From NCBI GenBank assembly GCA_963678705.1, contig OY783205.1:3100001-3164000 (forward strand): DNA of 64,000 nt, written 5' to 3'. The number at the start of each line of letters is the position of its first letter. Within the stretch, counting starts at the first letter, position 1. The notes under the pieces are model-generated. The model did no database searches. It saw only the letters and a list, made by a program, of their open reading frames with translations, and was not told the origin of the DNA. This stretch comes from Panorpa germanica (lineage: Eukaryota; Arthropoda; Insecta; Mecoptera; Panorpidae). Of the stretch, positions 1 through 17,700 are shown piece by piece. Made by a program: the position numbers and the translations under genes.

Positions 1-42
1 GTTTTCGTCATTTACGTTAACGTCCTGTACCTCCTTAAACAA

Positions 43-272
43 CCCAGTAAATATTTTGGAGCATTTTGGAGTCACTTTGCCATTTATATTGAAGATGCGT
101 ATGATTTCTTTTCATGAAAGAGTTCATTTACACTTCAGTTTCTCAGAGTCTGAACGACTATGAAATGTCTATTTTATCGACTACAAATAGCGGAACACTC
201 CATCTGTGGAAATACAAATGAAGATATAGTTAATGCGAACTATAATTGAAGTGAAATAGTGATAAAAACGTC
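43..272 (+). repeat. MITE copy, CCCAGTAAAC family (5' part)
   Basis: Begins CCCAGTAAATATTTTGG and stays similar to the copy at 8340-8592 through the shared stretch ending near the AATAGTGATA motif. It lacks the matching right terminal repeat, so it is a broken copy. The family is non-coding; ends CCCAGTAAAC and GTTTACTGGG are seen in the other copies in this window. Confidence 0.5.
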
Positions 273-1082
273 CCAAAAAGGGAATGGACCCCTAAAAACC
301 GACTTCACACCCAATTGAGCTAAAACTACCTTTAATAGACATCTTTGTTCTTTTATAAAGATCTCTAAATGAAACTTAATATTGGAACATCCGGTATAAA
401 GTAAATATTACATCAAATACTGGTGAAATATTTAGTAACAAAGCTTACATTTACTATTTTACTTACTATTTATGTAGTCCTTTTACAAGAATGCAAACTT
501 ACCTTTTATTCAAAACCTTCAAATGAATGTAGAAGAATAATGCGTAGAGCAGTGCTGGCCAAATTATCAAAAGCAGTGCTCTCGCTAAGAGATGTTTCAC
601 AGTGACCAACTGAAAAACCAAGTGTAGAAATTCGCTCAAACATTCGAAATATTCACAACAGAAAGTAACAAAATTTAAATGCAGAAAAGAAGGCTGTACT
701 GATTGGGGCCCTCACTCATTGGAGCTGACATGCGACTTTTACAATAGGGTGTAATCGCATTAGTACACTCATTATCATGAGAGAGTTTCTACTTGAATGT
801 TTATCAATACACCACTGTATCGTAGAAGTATATATTTCATACGTCCGTATTCATAATATACTTCATACGTATATATATCAAAGTACCGCGTATATCAAGA
901 ACATGCCGGGAAAGATGCTTATCCGGAAGTACAGTCTCATTTCTCTCACACATCCATAGTAATACAGATATGATCGTGACAACGCCGATTGCATATTTTG
1001 TTTACGTTCAGTAGTACAGCGTTTTTACTACGTCATTGTGAGCTATTCGTATCAACATAAAAGCGCTGTTGCCACATCACTA
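273..1082. other. no gene seen
   Basis: AT-rich stretch, presumably within the continuing POMT2 transcription unit of the opposite strand. I see no exon-like block with splice signals and no recognisable element. Short open frames here have no family resemblance. Confidence 0.4.
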
Positions 1083-1537
1083 CTAGGGATGACGATTCTT
1101 CTTAAAAAATATCGATTTTTTAATCGACTCGAATCGAAGTCTAAAGAATCGATTCAGAAAAAAAATGGAAGTCTAGAAGATCGATTTCTCAAAAAACTAT
1201 TTTTCTTAACCCGAAGAAAAAAGATCTTTTATCGATTTTAATTTTATTAAATTTATAAAGAAATACAAGCCTTTCTTATAATTAAAGAATAAGTGAGGAG
1301 TGATTTATGATTAATCAGTAAAATCATATACGTTATTTATTATAGAATTAAACAATTATAGTTCCTCATATTTCATAATTGTATAGTTGAATTCTTATAA
1401 AGAAAATATTGAATCTCGATTTTCGAGTGTTTGAGATCGATTTATGGGACCGATCCATTGTTTAAAATCGATTAAAAAATCGATTTTTTCAACTCAAAAA
1501 TCGATTCTTCGATTAATCGATCTCAGAGCGCTATCCC
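1083..1537. repeat. AT-rich MITE-like element with repeated ATCGATTTT motifs
   Basis: Bounded by TAGGGAT on the left and ATCCC on the right, with flanks ATCACTAC and TTCACTAT that could be a decayed 8-bp duplication (hAT-like). Inside, ATCGATTT and its complement recur many times, giving much potential for foldback. It has no coding potential. Confidence 0.4.
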
Positions 1538-2000
1538 AAAATTCACTATTACTGTTCGCTTCATCGAATTAATTGAAAAATTTACATTTTAAATATTAAT
1601 ATCTCAATAACGACTTTATGAGATCTGTGATTATGATTTTTATACCCTATCAAATTTTCATGAAGTTCCTACATTACGTTTGGAATTTAATTAAAAAAAA
1701 TGTTATCAAAATTTGTTTTTTTCAAAAGAGCCCGTATTAAAATTCTATTTTTATAAAAACGGCTTGCCCAATTTTAAAATATTTAGGTTTATTTGATTTG
1801 TATTCAATCAAGTAGTATTTGAGTTGTATTTAAGCAAAGTTTTATTAAAATGTTGCATTAAATGCATCCAGTGAACCTTAAAGTAAAAGCTTCAACTCAT
1901 GATAAAGTGTGTTAATGTTAAAAAAATTCAATACACCCTTTTAATATTGAAAAAGTCGACGTCGCGAGGAGTCTGTTCCAGTGTGAAAAGCGATACATAC

Positions 2001-7372
<5,372 letters not shown>

Positions 7373-8098
7373 AATTTAATAAATAAAATATATTATAAAT
7401 AAATAATAAATAAATAAAAATAATTTAATGAAGTTATCTACATCACTGTCTTTAATGGTCTTTAATTTAACACGTAACCACGCTACTCTTTACCTTCGTA
7501 ATGAATAGAAAGGTATGCGACCTGTCTACATTGTGATGATTCTGGTTGGATGGGCGTACGACGTTGCCAAGCATAAGCAACTATGTACTTTATATTTATT
7601 TTAAATATTAAACATGTTTATGACCTAAATTATATCACGTAAATTTAAACAAACTTTAGTTTATCTGATTTCAATTTATTTATACACTGTTATTTACATT
7701 CTTATTCATAATATTCTCTTTATAAATATTTCTATTGATAATAAAATTCTGGCAACAGAGTTAACTGTTAAAGTTAAAAATTCGAACGTACTCCAAAATT
7801 AAACCTGTGCTGCCATCTATTTATTTCTACCTTAACACTCAAGACGGTATTCTCCGCTACAAGAAATCTTTATGAACTAAACTATTAAATATTCTTATAC
7901 AAATTATAAATTATTATTGAATTACTAGTTCTGTTCAATTTTGCAATAAAATGCGAAACAAACATGACATTTTACTAAATATTTTTATATTTTAAGATGA
8001 AATTAGATCTGTAATAAGTTGTTTAAATCCTTGCTAGGTATTGCTGTTCCGCCTGTCAAATTACTGTTTAAAGGAAAATCGTTAAAAATGTTGATAAT
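7373..8098. promoter_or_regulatory. POMT2 upstream region, no other gene
   Basis: AT-rich region directly upstream of the POMT2 start codon (minus strand), so its promoter and 5' leader are expected here. I see no clear core promoter motif and no open frame of interest. Confidence 0.35.
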
Positions 8099-8977
8099 GA
8101 GATTGTGTCCTCATTTTTTTAGTGGTCGATTTCTCAATTGTTGATTGAAATTGATGTTAATAAATGTGTATTGGCGTGTCTAATTTATTAAATATCTAAA
8201 TGTTGACGGAGATGTAGTAATTAAAAATTTGAATTGTAGTTTTAGCGCTAGAAATGGTCGGCCATATTTGTATGATGTGAATTGCATTTTAACGTCAGTT
8301 TGCGTCAGTTATTTCTTAAGTAGGTCGGTGCTGTGGTAACCCAGTAAACATTTTGGAGTCAGTTTGACATCATATTGAAGATGCGTCATAATTTTTTTGT
8401 CATAAAAGAGTTAATTTATAGTTCAGTTTCTCACATTTTTTTATATAAAATGTCTACTTTATCGGCTACAAATGGCGAAATTACTCCACCTGTCGGAATA
8501 CAAATGAAGATAAAGTTGATGCGAACTATAATTGAAGTGAAATAGTGATAGAAACGTCACTAAATAGGGCACTTCACCAAATTGTTTACGGGGAATGTTT
8601 TGTAGCTGTTGGTAGTCGAAATAATCAAGTCAAGTCAAAGAATAATAGGTTTTTATTTTATTTAACCCTTCTAAGGCAGACATAATATTGAAATTTTATT
8701 GTTCCTTGAAATAGCTGTAAATTATATTTGATATTTTGATATATAAATACATATAGCAGAGATTTATGAGCTGTAAGGTTGGCAGCGATTGTGATGTCAC
8801 ATGCATTTGGAATGTGTACAACGTTGAATTCCTTTAATAATTAAAGAGACAAATTGACTTTTTTAATTGGGAATATCTCTTAACATATAAGGAGTCATTA
8901 AAAAATAATTGAACATTTGAGGTTCTAGTAATCAACTTTATCAATATATAGTACATTATTATATAGGACACAAGCCC
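8099..8977 (-). repeat. MITE, GGGCTTGTGTCC family, with nested CCCAGTAAAC MITE
   Basis: Runs from TTGTGTCCTCATTTT on the left to AGGACACAAGCCC on the right, in reverse orientation relative to the copy at 58178. At 8340-8593 it is interrupted by a 250-bp CCCAGTAAAC/GTTTACGGGG element. The sister copy at about 5368 shows the uninterrupted sequence, so the inner element duplicated the two bases AA on insertion. Confidence 0.75.
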
Positions 8978-9045
8978 TTTCTATAAATTATTCTCCCATT
9001 TTTATAAATGTGTATTTCTATACCCATTTCTATAAATGTGTATTA

Positions 9046-9478
9046 TATATCGATAAAGTGGGTTACTAGAACCTCAAATGTCCAATTATTTTTTAATAAC
9101 TTGTTATATGTTAGCAGATATTATTACTAAAAAGTCATTTTTTTCTTTTAATTATTAAAGGAATCTAACGTTATAGAACATTCCAAGATATGTTACATCA
9201 CGTTCGCTAAGTGCCTATCTCTTTTATACAAAAAAGCGTAAAAGAGATAGCATATTGAAGACGGAACTCTCATCCATATAAAAAATAACTGCCCTATCCC
9301 TTAATAGTTAGACATAATACTATGGTTTCAATATCCGCCGAATCCCGGTCCAATATTTTGGAAACCCGACGGATCCGGGTTCGGGTCAGAAACCCTACAT
9401 TACACATTATAAATATGGCCGACATCCCTAGCGCTAAAATTACAATTTAAATTTTAATTGGTATAAATAAATAATAAA
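9046..9478 (+). repeat. broken MITE copy, GGGCTTGTGTCC family, split by other insertions
   Basis: About 9050-9200 matches the left half of the family (GATAAAGTGGGTTACTAGAA). About 9395-9465 matches a later block (TATGGCCGACATCCCTAGCG). The sequence between contains an unrelated insertion with ATCCGGGTTCGGGT. The Helitron at 9479 was inserted into its AT-rich middle. Confidence 0.55.
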
Positions 9479-11489
9479 TCTATATATATAAAAGAAAGAC
9501 GGGTTTGTTGCAACACTTATAACTCGAGATCTGCTGAACCAATATTCATGGTTATTGATTCGTTGGATTTGTCTCCGCCCCGAATAGCATAATACATCTT
9601 AAAAACAATGAAAACTTTGCTCTTGACCGAAGATATGTGTTACATTAAATCCTGTTTGTATTGTTGCCTACTAATCAGGCGTTGAATTGATATTACAAAA
9701 ATTTAAAATTATGAACTGCTTGCGGCAGTTTGTTAGTTAGGTTAGGAATGCCAGCGCCAGATCGCGGAATGAATGACGCATTTAATAGAGAATTGGAACG
9801 TGAACGTGAATCTGATCCACATGAACTAATCCAATCAGTCCAAACGAATGTACCTCTGTTGAATCCTAAGCAGAGGGAAGTCTATGATACACTGATTAAT
9901 GCAATTGATGATGGAAATGGCGGCTTATTTTTTTTGGATGCCCCCGGTGGAACTGGGAAGACATTTCTCATGTCATTGATTTTGGCCACTGTACGTGCGA
10001 GATCCGAAATTGCGGTAGCAATTGCTTCTTCTGGAATAGCGGCCACATTGTTAGACGGATGCCGTACGGCGCACTCAGCGTTATAATTGCCATTAAACCT
10101 TCAAACTACTGAACAACCGACATGTAACATTTTGAAACACTCCGCAATGGCCAAAGTTTTAGTAGCATCAAAAATCATCATATGGGACGAATGCACAATG
10201 GCACACAAACGCGCATTGGAAGCACTAGACCGAACATTAAAAGATCTGCGCAATGACTCGAGATGTTTTGGTGGTGCAATGATTTTATTATCTGGCGATT
10301 TCCGACAAACACTACCAGTCATTCCAAGATCTACTGCTGCCGACGAAATAAACGCTTGCCTCAAAGCATCAAATCTGTGGCGATATGTAAAGAAACTTCA
10401 ACTGTCTGTAAATATGAGAGTTGCATTGTTGAACGATCTATCAGCTGATGATTTCTCGAAGCAATTGCTGACTATCGGTAATGGCCGTGTTCCTGTTGAC
10501 AAATCGAGCGGTTTGATTTCATTTCCTCCAAATGTTTGCAATTTTGTATCATCAAAAGACGAGCTTATCAACAAAGTATTCCCGGATATCATTGCTAACC
10601 ACAAAAATACTAAATGGTTAAGTGAGCGAGCAATTTTGGCCGCTAAAAATAAAGATGTAGATGACCTCAATTTTATAATTCAAAATCAAATCGTAGGTAC
10701 TCTGTATTCATTCAAATCTATCGACTGTGTAACAAACGAAGAAGAAGCCACTAATTATCCAAGTGAATTTTTAAACTCCTTGTATGTGCCTGGTTTACCA
10801 CCGCAAAATTTAAAACTTAAGGTTGGCTCGGTACACTGTGCAATGGAACGCGTTTGGTGATAAAGAAACTGATGAGCAATGTGATTCACGCGTCGATACT
10901 TGAAGGAAAAATTAAAGATGAGGAAGTTCTTATTCCAAGGATTCCGATGATGCCAACGGATATGCCATTTGAGTTTAAACGAATTCAATTCCCGATTCGT
11001 TTTGCCTTCGCCATGACGATCAACAATTCACAGGGCCAATCATTGACTATTTGTGGCCTCAATCTAGAAAATGCATGTTTTTCTCATGGTCAATTGTACG
11101 TGGCATGCTCACGTGTCGGCAAACCATTCGCTTTATTTGTTCTTGCGCCTGACCAAAAAACAAAGAATGTCGTTTACCACAAGGTGCTTGAATGAAAATC
11201 CCATTAATGAATTAATCCGAGTGTATTCCAATCTGCACAACATAGTTTTCAATCATTTTTTTCTGACATGAGTTTGAATTACTTAATTATTATTATTTTT
11301 TTAATTTTTATTCTCATTCTGTATGTTTTCATCATCATTCATCATAATAAAATACTTTTATGTTTCTATCTATATTAATATTATTTTGTATCATTGTATT
11401 ACGTTCATCAAAGCCTAAATTAGTTCAGCTAAAAGGTAACACGACATTCATTGATTGTTAGGCGGTACGAAGTTCGCCGGGTCAGCTAG
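9479..11489 (+). mobile_element. Helitron, internally truncated (Rep domain missing)
   Basis: The 5' end is TC followed by TATATATATAAAAG. The 3' end is a hairpin (GGCGGTACGAAGTTCGCC) a few bases before terminal CTAG at 11486-11489. It is inserted between A and T with no target duplication. These are the defining Helitron features. It contains only the helicase part of the RepHel protein. Its right end is 224 bp upstream of the microexon gene's start codon, so it forms the distal part of that promoter region. Confidence 0.85.
9730..11195 (+). pseudogene. Helitron Pif1-like helicase, broken
   Basis: Pif1-like SF1 helicase domain of a Helitron RepHel protein. Walker A is GGTGKT (in FFLDAPGGTGKTFLMSL), Walker B is IIWDECTMAHK, followed by GGAMILLSGDFRQTLPVIP and a C-terminal block FAMTINNSQGQSL and YVACSRV. 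The frame is interrupted by a stop at 10084-10086 after TAHSAL and by a frameshift near 10858. It therefore reads as three pieces: 9730-10086, 10087-10860 and 10854-11195. The N-terminal HUH endonuclease is absent, so this is a dead copy. Confidence 0.9.
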
Positions 11490-11713
11490 TAAGTAAATAA
11501 ATAAAATAAAAATGCCAGTATTGTTGAAATCAAGTTGGCGTTGTAATTTGACTTTTGTTATTGTTTGTTTATTTACATTGTTAAGCGGTACTTTCACCTG
11601 ATTGGCTTAAAACATAGCATTGTTGCGATTGATATACCTCGGCAGTTATTAAAGAAATTAAAGTGTGTGAAATAAATAGTGATTGAAGTGTTTAGTGAGA
11701 ACTTAAGTGCATC
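11490..11713 (+). promoter_or_regulatory. proximal promoter and 5' leader of the microexon gene
   Basis: Only 224 bp separate the Helitron end from the start codon, so promoter and transcription start of the gene at 11714 should lie here or within the Helitron. The ATG context is ATCATGG. No convincing TATA box or initiator was identified. An intron in the leader cannot be excluded. Confidence 0.4.
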
Positions 11714-11792
11714 ATGGCTATCTTCAAGGTATCTTTGGGCTGCCTCATCGCAGTGTTCGTAGCGCTATTCATGGCCAGCGCATTTCAAACCG
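11714..11792 (+). CDS. microexon gene exon 1: signal peptide
   Basis: ATG at 11714 in good context (ATCATGG). It encodes 26 residues plus one base: a short basic start (MAIFK), a hydrophobic core (LGCLIAVFVALF) and a likely cleavage site after MASA, followed by FQT. It ends ACCG before GTGAGT at 11793, leaving phase 1. This is a textbook secretory signal on its own exon. The following intron of about 15.4 kb is filled with retrotransposons. Confidence 0.85.
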
Positions 11793-14700
11793 GTGAGTAA
11801 ATTTAAGCTTTATTCTAACTTTAAGTTTACCTTTCTATAAGGGAGTGGGGATAACTAGTGATTAAATTGTTAGGGCAGCTTCACACTAATACGTATTCAT
11901 AATAACTAATCCTCTTACTGCTTCAGTCCAAGTCGCTTTATGAGTTCAACATTGTCGTTTTTATTTGTCAATTGCCTATTAACTGCTTCCGTCGATTTGA
12001 ACGACTTTGGTCATATTCGCCATTTTATATTTCGCCAATAAGGTACTAGTACATGAGAGTGGAAACAAGGTTTGGAGCTTGGATGTTGTATTTTTCTCTG
12101 GCTTTACTTATTTTGCAAGATATCGGATGTTTGCTTTTGTTATTTGACCTGCGAGTATACTGCGTTGTGATGGAAGTTCTTTTAGTATATCTGTTATTAC
12201 ATTTTGTATTTTTTCGTTGCTTTTATTTTAAATTTTCATTTATAGTTTTTTTTTAATATTCTTTATATTTTTGTTAAAATTACTTCATTTACTTCATTAT
12301 TATAATTTTTTTCAAAATACTTAAAAAATAAAATATTTATTGCGTATTAACTTTTAAATCGTTATTAACACATAATTTTACGTAATCGAATAAAATTTAT
12401 AAGAGTAAATATAATTAATAGTTTTGTCTTAGGACCTCTGTCCTTTTTTCGCACTACACAATACATTACAAAACTTTAAATCCTTCTACGCTCCAGATCC
12501 TGTGTCTACCCCCCTTCCACACCTACGTGTAACTTCCTACACATAATTGATATTAATAAATTTGTTATTGAATTTTATTAAATTCTCAACTTAAGACCCA
12601 ACTTTCCAGAAATTTAGGGAAAAATTCGAGTATGGCAAAATTTTGAGAATAGATTTCTCTTTAGAATACTAATTTTTGGTAAATGATAAAGCTTTCCGGA
12701 TTCTAAAAGTAGCGCAAAATATTTTGTACATTGAAATGCAGGTCTATTTCAAATCGCGCTGTGTGGTGGATCACATGACCTAACATAGCATTCTCAGTGG
12801 TTAAAGAACACAACGAACAAGGTTTAGTGACGTCAGTCCGCCATTGATGACACAACGAGCAACAAGCGCGTTAGTACAGACGCCTTTAATGATGCCAAGC
12901 ATACACACGTTTCAGTAGTACAGTGCAGTTTGCCGTGTGTATAAACAATTAATATCATTTGCATTCTTTATATTATCAATTTGTGTATCTATTGTTAATA
13001 ATCAGCTAAAAATATTATAATTGTTATAAAGAAAATAAAATTAATACATAAATCCAAATTACCACAAATGGTGACGCCGAAAAACAATTAGTGTTTGTGT
13101 TTGTGTCTCATGTTTAAATTAAAAACAATATTTTCTTAATTAAAAACTGTTCGTGATAAAGTCAGTACAGGGGACCATAACCTTGTAACACAGAATAGAG
13201 GATTAAATCCCTCCTACAAGATACTTCAATATATAAGGTGCAACAAAATTGATATCTACAATGATAGAAAATACAAATAAGCGCCCCTCACAAATATTTG
13301 GGACTACGACTGTTTCAAACCAGTTGTGGATTCACAGGGAAGCCTGGATGGCAGGAGTAACTCCAGAACCAAATAGATAGAGGAGCTAACAAATTCATTC
13401 GATACACGACCACAACGGCAAAAATCGGAACAAGATTACGCTCACGAGTCAAAACTTTTAACAAATGTTGGTATCACTACAAGTTTAGGGAAAAAGCAAC
13501 CAAGTGTGTCTCACCCTGCAGCTACAAAAATCAACAGGAAAACAACCAGACCAGGCGCTGACGGCGGCCAGCGATTTAGGCCATCGTTCACGCCGCCTAT
13601 TTGAAGTAGATATAGTCACAAAAGAACTATTTTTTAGTAGATTCTGGAGCGGATATATCTGTCATACCACCTAGAATTCAAGGCTTATCTAATAAGCAGC
13701 AAGCGAGTTATTCGCAGCAAATGACTCACCAATTCACACGTACGGGGAAAAGTTACTCAAACTAAATATTGGACTTGGAATAGGTTTCACTTGGCTTTTT
13801 GTAATAGCTCAAGTGTAATCTCCGATTATAGGTGCAGATTTTTTAAGCTAATTTTGTCTTACTTGTAGACCTATAACGCCAATGTTTAATTGACACAGCT
13901 ACCAAACTCAATAGTCTAGGAAAATGTGTTCAAATCTACAACTCGCCATCACTGCATCTAGCTCAACCAAACCACACCTACGCAGAAGTATTCGCCAAAT
14001 ATCCCAAGATGTTAAACAACAAGATTTCTTTTGATACTCAACACCATAGCATCATGCACTCCATCATTACTACAGGACTACCCGTCACAGTCAAAACCCG
14101 TAGACTACCTACAGACAAACTTCAATCAGCTAAAGCTGAATTTCAACAAATGGTAAACATGGGAATTTGTCGGCCATCCAGCAGCCCCTGGGCTAGTCCA
14201 CTACATTTAGTTACAAAAAAAGACGGATCCTGGAGACCTTGTGGAGATTGCAGAGCTTTGAATAACATCACCAAACCAGACATGTATCCAGTTCCTCACA
14301 TACATGATGTCAACTCGCAGCCTGCTAAGAAGACAATCTTTTCAAAAATTGACTAGGTCCGAGTTTATCACAACATTCCTGTGGCGCTTGAAGACATTCC
14401 AAAGACTGCATTAATTACACCTTTTGCATTATTCGAGTTCGTCCGATTTAGTTTTGGTCTATTTGGTCATTTCAGAGATTTATGCACCAAATTGTACAAG
14501 ACCTACCATTTGCATTCTCATATTTGGACGACATACTAATAGCGTCAGATCATGAAATGCAACACGAAAATCACATTGACTCAGTGTTAAAGGTAATAAA
14601 CAAATACGAACTAAAAATTAATTTATCAACATCTGTCTTTGGTGTTCAATGTGTCGATTTTTTGGGTTTTAATGTGAAAGCGGAAGGCATCCAACCACAG

Positions 14701-17700
14701 CAAGCCAAGGTACAAGCAGTGCAGGACTACCCTCAACCACCCACAGCAAAGGAACTAAGAACTTTTCTTGGGATGATAAACTTTTATAGACAATTTCTAC
14801 CTAACTCGGCACAAAGACAACATTTTTTATTCGGTACTATCAACGGTAACAAAAAGAATGATAGGACGCTACTCAGTTGACAACTGAGCTCATAGAAATG
14901 TTTAATCAGTTAAAAGTTAATTTAGCAGAGACAGCACTCTTCGCGGACCCACTTCCTGACGCATCACTAGCACTCATAATGGACGGCTCGGACACTTGTG
15001 TAGGGGGAGCACTACATCAAGTTATGGACAACTCACTTCAACCTTTGGCTTTCTTTTCAAAGAAATCACACCAACTGAACAAAAATACAGCACGTATTAT
15101 TGACTGCATAAAGCGAGAATTATTGGCTGCATATAAAGCAGTACAATTCTTTCGTTTTATGCTGGAGGCAAGACATTTTACAATCTACACGGATCACAAG
15201 CCATTTGCATTTCGTCAAAAACCGGAAAAAGATTTATTGGTCAGTTTACCACAGAGATAAAATTCATTGCCGATAAAGAAAATGTAGCAGCAGATGCGTT
15301 CAAGATTTTCACTCATAGTATCAACAGCCATCACTCAAGAAGAACTGGCAGAAGCTCAAAATCAGGATGAAGAATTGAAAATACTTCTAGATAATGCACA
15401 GTCATTAAAATTATTTAAATTAATACTACAAAATGATAAAGAACTGTTTTGTGATACGTCGACTGGCCACCTTCGCCCATACGTGGCACGAACGCTCAGG
15501 GAAAACATTTTCAATAGTTTTCACACAATGGCACATCCAGGCATTAAAGCAAAAGTTAAATTAATTAAAAAAATATACGTATGGCTCAGTCTGAATAAGG
15601 TTGTCACACAATGGGCACGAACATGTATAGTATGCCAACGCGTGGAAGTCAACACACCAGCAGCTCATTAGCACCATACAGCATCGGTTCCAGCATATTA
15701 ACCTGAACATTGTTGGCACTCTACCACTATCTGAAGGATATACTCACCTGGTCACTATGATAGAACGATTTTCGAGATGACAAGAAGCAGTTCCAGTCAA
15801 TGACTCTACAGCAGAAACGATTGCAAGAGTTGTGTGAACAAGGATAAGTCGTTTTGGCATTCCAGCTCGTATCACCACGGATAGAGGTTCACAAATCGAA
15901 TATGTGACAGATGAGTTATTTAACACCATTTCATGGTGACATAGTAAGTTGACACAGAGTGAAAAGGATGTGATTTCTAGAGATTGAAAATGAATATACG
16001 TAGAATATATTGAGGACGGTAACAAATGCATATAATTCTGAAATGAAAACGAAACGAAGGAAATCATGGCAAGCATTGGTAGTTAACGTAGGACCCGTGG
16101 GGCTGCAGTATACAATGCAAGTAGGTGATATTTTAAATTCATTAATGCTGAACGAAACTGAAGAAAGCAACACATAGGAAAATACAGTATCACCCCTGTT
16201 GCATAAAATTGTTACAACCAATAGCAGAAGATAATGTTGAGCTGTTAAAAATAATGCAAGACAACAACTGGAAAAATGGAATCAAGTGCTCCAAAACACT
16301 TGAAATGTTGAAAGTGACATACGGTGAGTCTACTTTATGCCAAAAAAATGTTTAGAAGTGGTACAAGCTTTTCACAGAAGGTCGAGAAGATGTGAATGAT
16401 GACGCTCGCCCTGGACGCCCCAGCACATCAACAACCGATGAAAATGTTGAGGAAGTGAAGAAAATTGTTAAGGAGAATCGTCGAATCACTATTTGAGAAG
16501 TTGCTGAGGATGTTGGCATATCGGTTATTGGAAATTTTGGGCATGAAGCGTGTGGCAGCGATTTTGACCAAAAAAATCGTCGCATGACCATCGCTTAGGA
16601 ATTGTTGAATGACGTCAACGGATAAAAACAACACCGTAATCATGCCTCAGCCACCGTATTCAACAGATTTGCCCCCCTGCGACTTTTTCCTGTTCCCATG
16701 AAAGGACGGCGTTTTGAGACGATTGAGGAGATACAAACCGAATCGCTGAGAGAGCTCAAGAGCATACCAAAAAGTGCATATCAGAACTGCTTCGAGGATT
16801 GGAAAAAACGCTGGCACAAGTGTATTGTATCTGAGGGGGACTACTTTGAAGGGGACAAAATAGAAATTAATGAATAAATAAATATTTTTTGAGAAACTTG
16901 AAAATTCTCGTTATTTCTTGAACAGACCTCGTATACAACATTCGTGTTTCAAGTTTAACAAAAAAAGCAAAAGAGAAATGTGTAATGGGGTAAATTGACA
17001 TCAAACACGCTTTTGACAATATTTGGTGGCACAGAGCTGACAACATTTGTGAAAAGGCATCCGGCCAGTTTACAGACACATTCTTTTAGTCGTAACAAAA
17101 ACTCTACAGATTCTTGCAGGTAAACTCAATTGGTTTAAGAAAGAACTACTTTCAATACAATATAGGATATAGAATTTTTATTTTATTTTATAGAATAGAT
17201 TAGAGCTATCTCAGAGTAATGATATCTGATAAAAAAAAGGATTTACGCATAAATTTATCAGTGATGCTACTTTTGTGGAAATGAATAAATGATTTCAGCC
17301 AGAATTACATAAACTGTTCTTACTGGAGTCATGGAATTTATAAGGGCTTTATAAAGGGAAACAGTCTGGGAATAGAGTAAAAAGACGTGTATTCATCTGA
17401 CAACGCAGTCGAAACGGTTAAACACATATTGAGCTATGATATCGGTTTTTCTTTACTGGGTTTTAGTTTTTTGCTGTTGGAAATAAGGCGTTCCTCCAGA
17501 TATGACTGAAGAAGTTAAGGATTGTTGCATTTGTTTCGGTGGATAAATACTCATATTTAATAAAGTAATTGTAGTAATGTATTCTTGTCTCTTTCCAACT
17601 CATGTACTTTGCACCTATCTCTCTCTAACAACCGGCATAATACCGCGGTAGTTTACAATGTTAAATCCATCTGGCTCTCGTTTAACAACCGAATTAGTGC

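Noticed and set aside
11486..11495. CTAGTAAGT resembling an exon CTA with donor
   Set aside because: This is the Helitron terminus CTAG plus the host T, upstream of the signal-peptide exon.
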